Positions 5,932 through 8,023 of a DNA stretch of 8,023 nucleotides are shown in pieces. How positions within the stretch are numbered: the stretch's first letter is position 1; each line of letters opens with the position of its first letter. Source of the stretch: DAOTVS01 sp034436375 (GTDB taxonomy: Bacteria > Chloroflexota > Anaerolineae > SpSt-313). The notes beneath the pieces were generated by a model that was not told where the DNA came from, ran no database searches, and worked only from the letters and a program-made list of their open reading frames with translations. The DNA lies in contig DAOTVS010000347.1 of the NCBI GenBank assembly GCA_034436375.1, positions 1 through 8,023 on the forward strand, in the 5' to 3' direction. Position numbers and translations under genes: made by a program.

Positions 5932-8002
5932 ACTTCCTGGCCAGGACCTTGCGGACACCGGCGATGACGGCGTCGACCGAAGGCACGGCCGCCGCCTCCA
6001 GGGTCTCGCTCATGGGCACGGGCACGTCGGCTGCCGCCACACGCACCATGGGCGCATCCAGGTAGTCAAAGGCCTCGTCGGAGACCTGGGCAAAGATTTC
6101 GCTCAGGATACTGCCCGTCTTGTAGGCCTCGGTCACGCCCACCAGGCGGCCGGTCTTCTTGACCGATTTGACGATGGTCTCCAGATCGAGCGGCTTGATG
6201 GTGCGCAGGTCGATGACTTCGACGCTGATACCTTCCTGCGCCAGTTTCTCGGCGGCCTCCAGCGAGCGGAGGAGCATGCGCGAGTAGCTGATCAGGGTAA
6301 CGTCCTTGCCCTCGCGCTTGACGTCGGCCACGCCCAGGGGGATGATGTAATCTTCCTCGGGCACGGGGCCCTTGTTGCCGTAGAGCATCTTGTGCTCGAT
6401 GAACATAACCGGGTTGTCATCGCGGATGGCAGCCTTGAGCAGGCCTTTGGCGTCATAGGGGGTAGCGGGCATGACGACATAGATGCCCGGGAAGTGCTGC
6501 CAGAGGGCCTCCAGGCTCTGTGAGTGGTGCGCGGCGATACAGCGGCCCGCGCCGCCCTCAGTGCGGATGACCATGGGCACCTTGGTCTTGCCGCCGAACA
6601 TGTAGCGGTTCTTGGCGCCCTGGTTGGCGATTTGGTCCATGGCCAGGGGTGTGAAATCGACATACATGATCTCGGCCACCGGCCGCATGCCGGTCATAGC
6701 CGCGCCTACCGCCGCGCCGGCGATGGTGGCCTCGGAGATGGGGGTATCGCGCACGCGCTCACCGCCGAATTCCTCGAACAGGCCGCGGGTCGCGGCATAG
6801 GCGCCGCCATAGAGGCCCACATCCTCGCCCATCACGAACACCGAGGGGTCGCGCTTCATCTCCTCGCGCAGGGCCTCGACAATAGCCTGCGAATAGGAGA
6901 TCTGGCGCATGCTCTTGTCGCTGGCCACGCGCTGCCGCAGAGCGGCCTCTTCCTTGATCATGCTGGGCGTCCAGAAATCGGGCGCGTACACATCCTGGGC
7001 CACTTCCGAGGCGGGCGGCATGGGTGAGCTGAGGGCAAACTCGGTGGCCGTCTCGATGGCCTGCTCGGCCTTTTTCAGGACCTCGTCGATCTCTTCCTGC
7101 GTGGCGACGCCCGCCTCAACCATGCGCCTGGCCAGGGCTGGGATGGCGTCTTTTTCTTTCCAGGCTTTTTCCTCTTCTTTAGTACGGTAGACGCGCGGGT
7201 CGGAGCGGGAATGGCCGTACCAGCGGTAGGTCTTGCACTCGATGAGCGAGGGGCCCTCGCCGTTGCGAGCGCGCTCGGCAGCGCGGAGGACGGCCGCGCG
7301 CACGGCCAGCACATCCATGCCGTCGACAACCTCGCCAGGCATGCAATACGCGACGGCGCGGTCGGCGACGTTGGCAATGCAAGAGGCCTTGCTGAAAGGC
7401 ACCGACATGCCGTATTGGTTGTTCTCGACGATATAGATCACGGGCAACTTCCAGAGCGACGCCATGTTGAGCGACTCGTGGAAATTGCCGGTCTGCGAGG
7501 CGCCATCGCCGAAGAAGCACAGGGTCACCTGGTCGGTCTTGCGCATATGGATCGACAGGCCAGCGCCAGTCGCGACGGGGATATTGCCGCCAACGATGCC
7601 GGTGGCGCCCAGGTTGCCATTGGCTACATCGGCGATGTGCATAGAGCCACCGCGGCCCTTGCAATAGCCGGTGGTGCGGCCGCAGAGCTCGGCCATCATG
7701 CTGTTGAGGTGCGCCTGCTTGGCCTCGGGGGTGGCGGCGTGCTTGTCACCGTGGGCGTGGCAGTGGCCGTGCCCGCGGTGGGTGCTGGTGATGAAATCAT
7801 CCATGCGGATGGCCGAGAGTGCGCCCACGGCGACCGCTTCCTCGCCGGCATAGAGGTGCGAGGCGCCCTTGATGAGGTTGCGGCCCAACAGGTCGTAGAC
7901 TTTGTCCTCAAAGTTGCGGATCTCGGCCATCTGCCGCAGCATCGTCAGCAGGTCTTCCTTCTGCAGACCCTGCTCTGCCATAATCGATTTGAGATCTGAC
8001 AT
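5930..8002 (-). CDS. Single-chain E1 (fused alpha and beta subunits) of a thiamine-diphosphate 2-oxoacid/acetoin dehydrogenase complex
   Basis: This 690-residue protein joins the two E1 subunits that are usually separate genes. Residues 1 to about 345 are E1-alpha: HRGHGH (75-80), GYCKGRGGSMH (112-122), the thiamine-diphosphate/Mg motif starting GDGASQTGNF at G165 and ending in N194-N195, and TYRWYGHSRSDP (258-269). A linker (about 340-365) leads to E1-beta (about 366-690): SYSQAIVEALREEM, MGEDVGLYGG with the conserved glutamate E393, DTPISEATIAGAAVGAA, HHSQSLEAL and a transketolase C-terminal domain (VIDLRTIKPLD, GVTEAYKTGS). It would decarboxylate pyruvate, or cleave acetoin, and reductively acylate the E2 lipoyl arm. 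Between C81 and M102 it is about 11 residues longer than ordinary E1-alpha proteins, adding H82, H84, H88 and H98. The ATG at 8002 has a strong ribosome-binding site. The frame is uninterrupted across the junction, so the fusion is real in this assembly. Substrate identity is uncertain. Confidence 0.95.
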   Translation of the reverse strand: MSDLKSIMAEQGLQKEDLLTMLRQMAEIRNFEDKVYDLLGRNLIKGASHLYAGEEAVAVGALSAIRMDDFITSTHRGHGHCHAHGDKHAATPEAKQAHLNSMMAELCGRTTGYCKGRGGSMHIADVANGNLGATGIVGGNIPVATGAGLSIHMRKTDQVTLCFFGDGASQTGNFHESLNMASLWKLPVIYIVENNQYGMSVPFSKASCIANVADRAVAYCMPGEVVDGMDVLAVRAAVLRAAERARNGEGPSLIECKTYRWYGHSRSDPRVYRTKEEEKAWKEKDAIPALARRMVEAGVATQEEIDEVLKKAEQAIETATEFALSSPMPPASEVAQDVYAPDFWTPSMIKEEAALRQRVASDKSMRQISYSQAIVEALREEMKRDPSVFVMGEDVGLYGGAYAATRGLFEEFGGERVRDTPISEATIAGAAVGAAMTGMRPVAEIMYVDFTPLAMDQIANQGAKNRYMFGGKTKVPMVIRTEGGAGRCIAAHHSQSLEALWQHFPGIYVVMPATPYDAKGLLKAAIRDDNPVMFIEHKMLYGNKGPVPEEDYIIPLGVADVKREGKDVTLISYSRMLLRSLEAAEKLAQEGISVEVIDLRTIKPLDLETIVKSVKKTGRLVGVTEAYKTGSILSEIFAQVSDEAFDYLDAPMVRVAAADVPVPMSETLEAAAVPSVDAVIAGVRKVLARK

Positions 8003-8005
8003 AGT

Positions 8006-8015
8006 TCCCTTCCTT
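8006..8015 (-). promoter_or_regulatory. Ribosome-binding site of the E1 gene
   Basis: On the minus strand AAGGAAGGGA is followed by ACT and the ATG at 8002, a purine-rich Shine-Dalgarno at good spacing that supports this start. Only 21 nt upstream of the gene are in the window, so the promoter cannot be judged. Confidence 0.7.
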
Positions 8016-8023
8016 GTGTTGGC

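Noticed and set aside
5166..6065. Plus-strand open frame of 299 codons across E2 and the end of E1
   Set aside because: It is antisense to both well-supported genes, rich in Arg/Gly/Ala, and without a recognisable domain or ribosome-binding site.

Overview
The window is GC-rich (by eye about 65%) bacterial DNA with four genes, all read from the minus strand. In transcription order they are a single-chain fused alpha/beta E1 of a 2-oxoacid dehydrogenase complex (8002 to 5930), its lipoyl-bearing E2 acyltransferase (5921 to 4545), a SNF2-family helicase (4285 to 1097), and a SWIM zinc-finger protein that runs off the left edge (874 to 1). Nothing on the plus strand looks like a real gene. The fused E1, the SNF2/SWIM pair, a TTG start behind a strong Shine-Dalgarno sequence, and GTAA/GTGA heptamer repeats between genes together suggest a Chloroflexota (Anaerolineae-like) genome. 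That assignment rests on general familiarity, not on a search.

Right half (4545-8023): the E1 and E2 genes are 8 nt apart and the E2 ribosome-binding site overlaps the E1 stop, so they form a coupled operon. E1 decarboxylates the 2-oxoacid (or cleaves acetoin) on thiamine diphosphate, and E2 passes the acyl group from its lipoyl arm to CoA. The E3 (dihydrolipoamide dehydrogenase) they need is not in the window.

Middle gap (4286-4544): this holds an 84-bp near-perfect hairpin (4381-4464) and a good extended -10 promoter (4330-4357) for the helicase. The metabolic operon and the helicase/SWIM unit are therefore probably separate transcription units.

Left half (1-4285): the SNF2 ATPase and the SWIM protein are a recurrent bacterial partnership of unproven function, probably acting on DNA. 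The 222-nt gap between them is almost filled by a mosaic inverted repeat of 7-bp units (893-1101). One arm contains the helicase stop codon and the other ends a few bases from the SWIM ribosome-binding site.

Most of the coding content is recognisable. The least explained parts are the two intergenic repeat structures, the doubled E3-binding domain of E2, the His-rich insertion in E1, and the job of the SNF2/SWIM pair.
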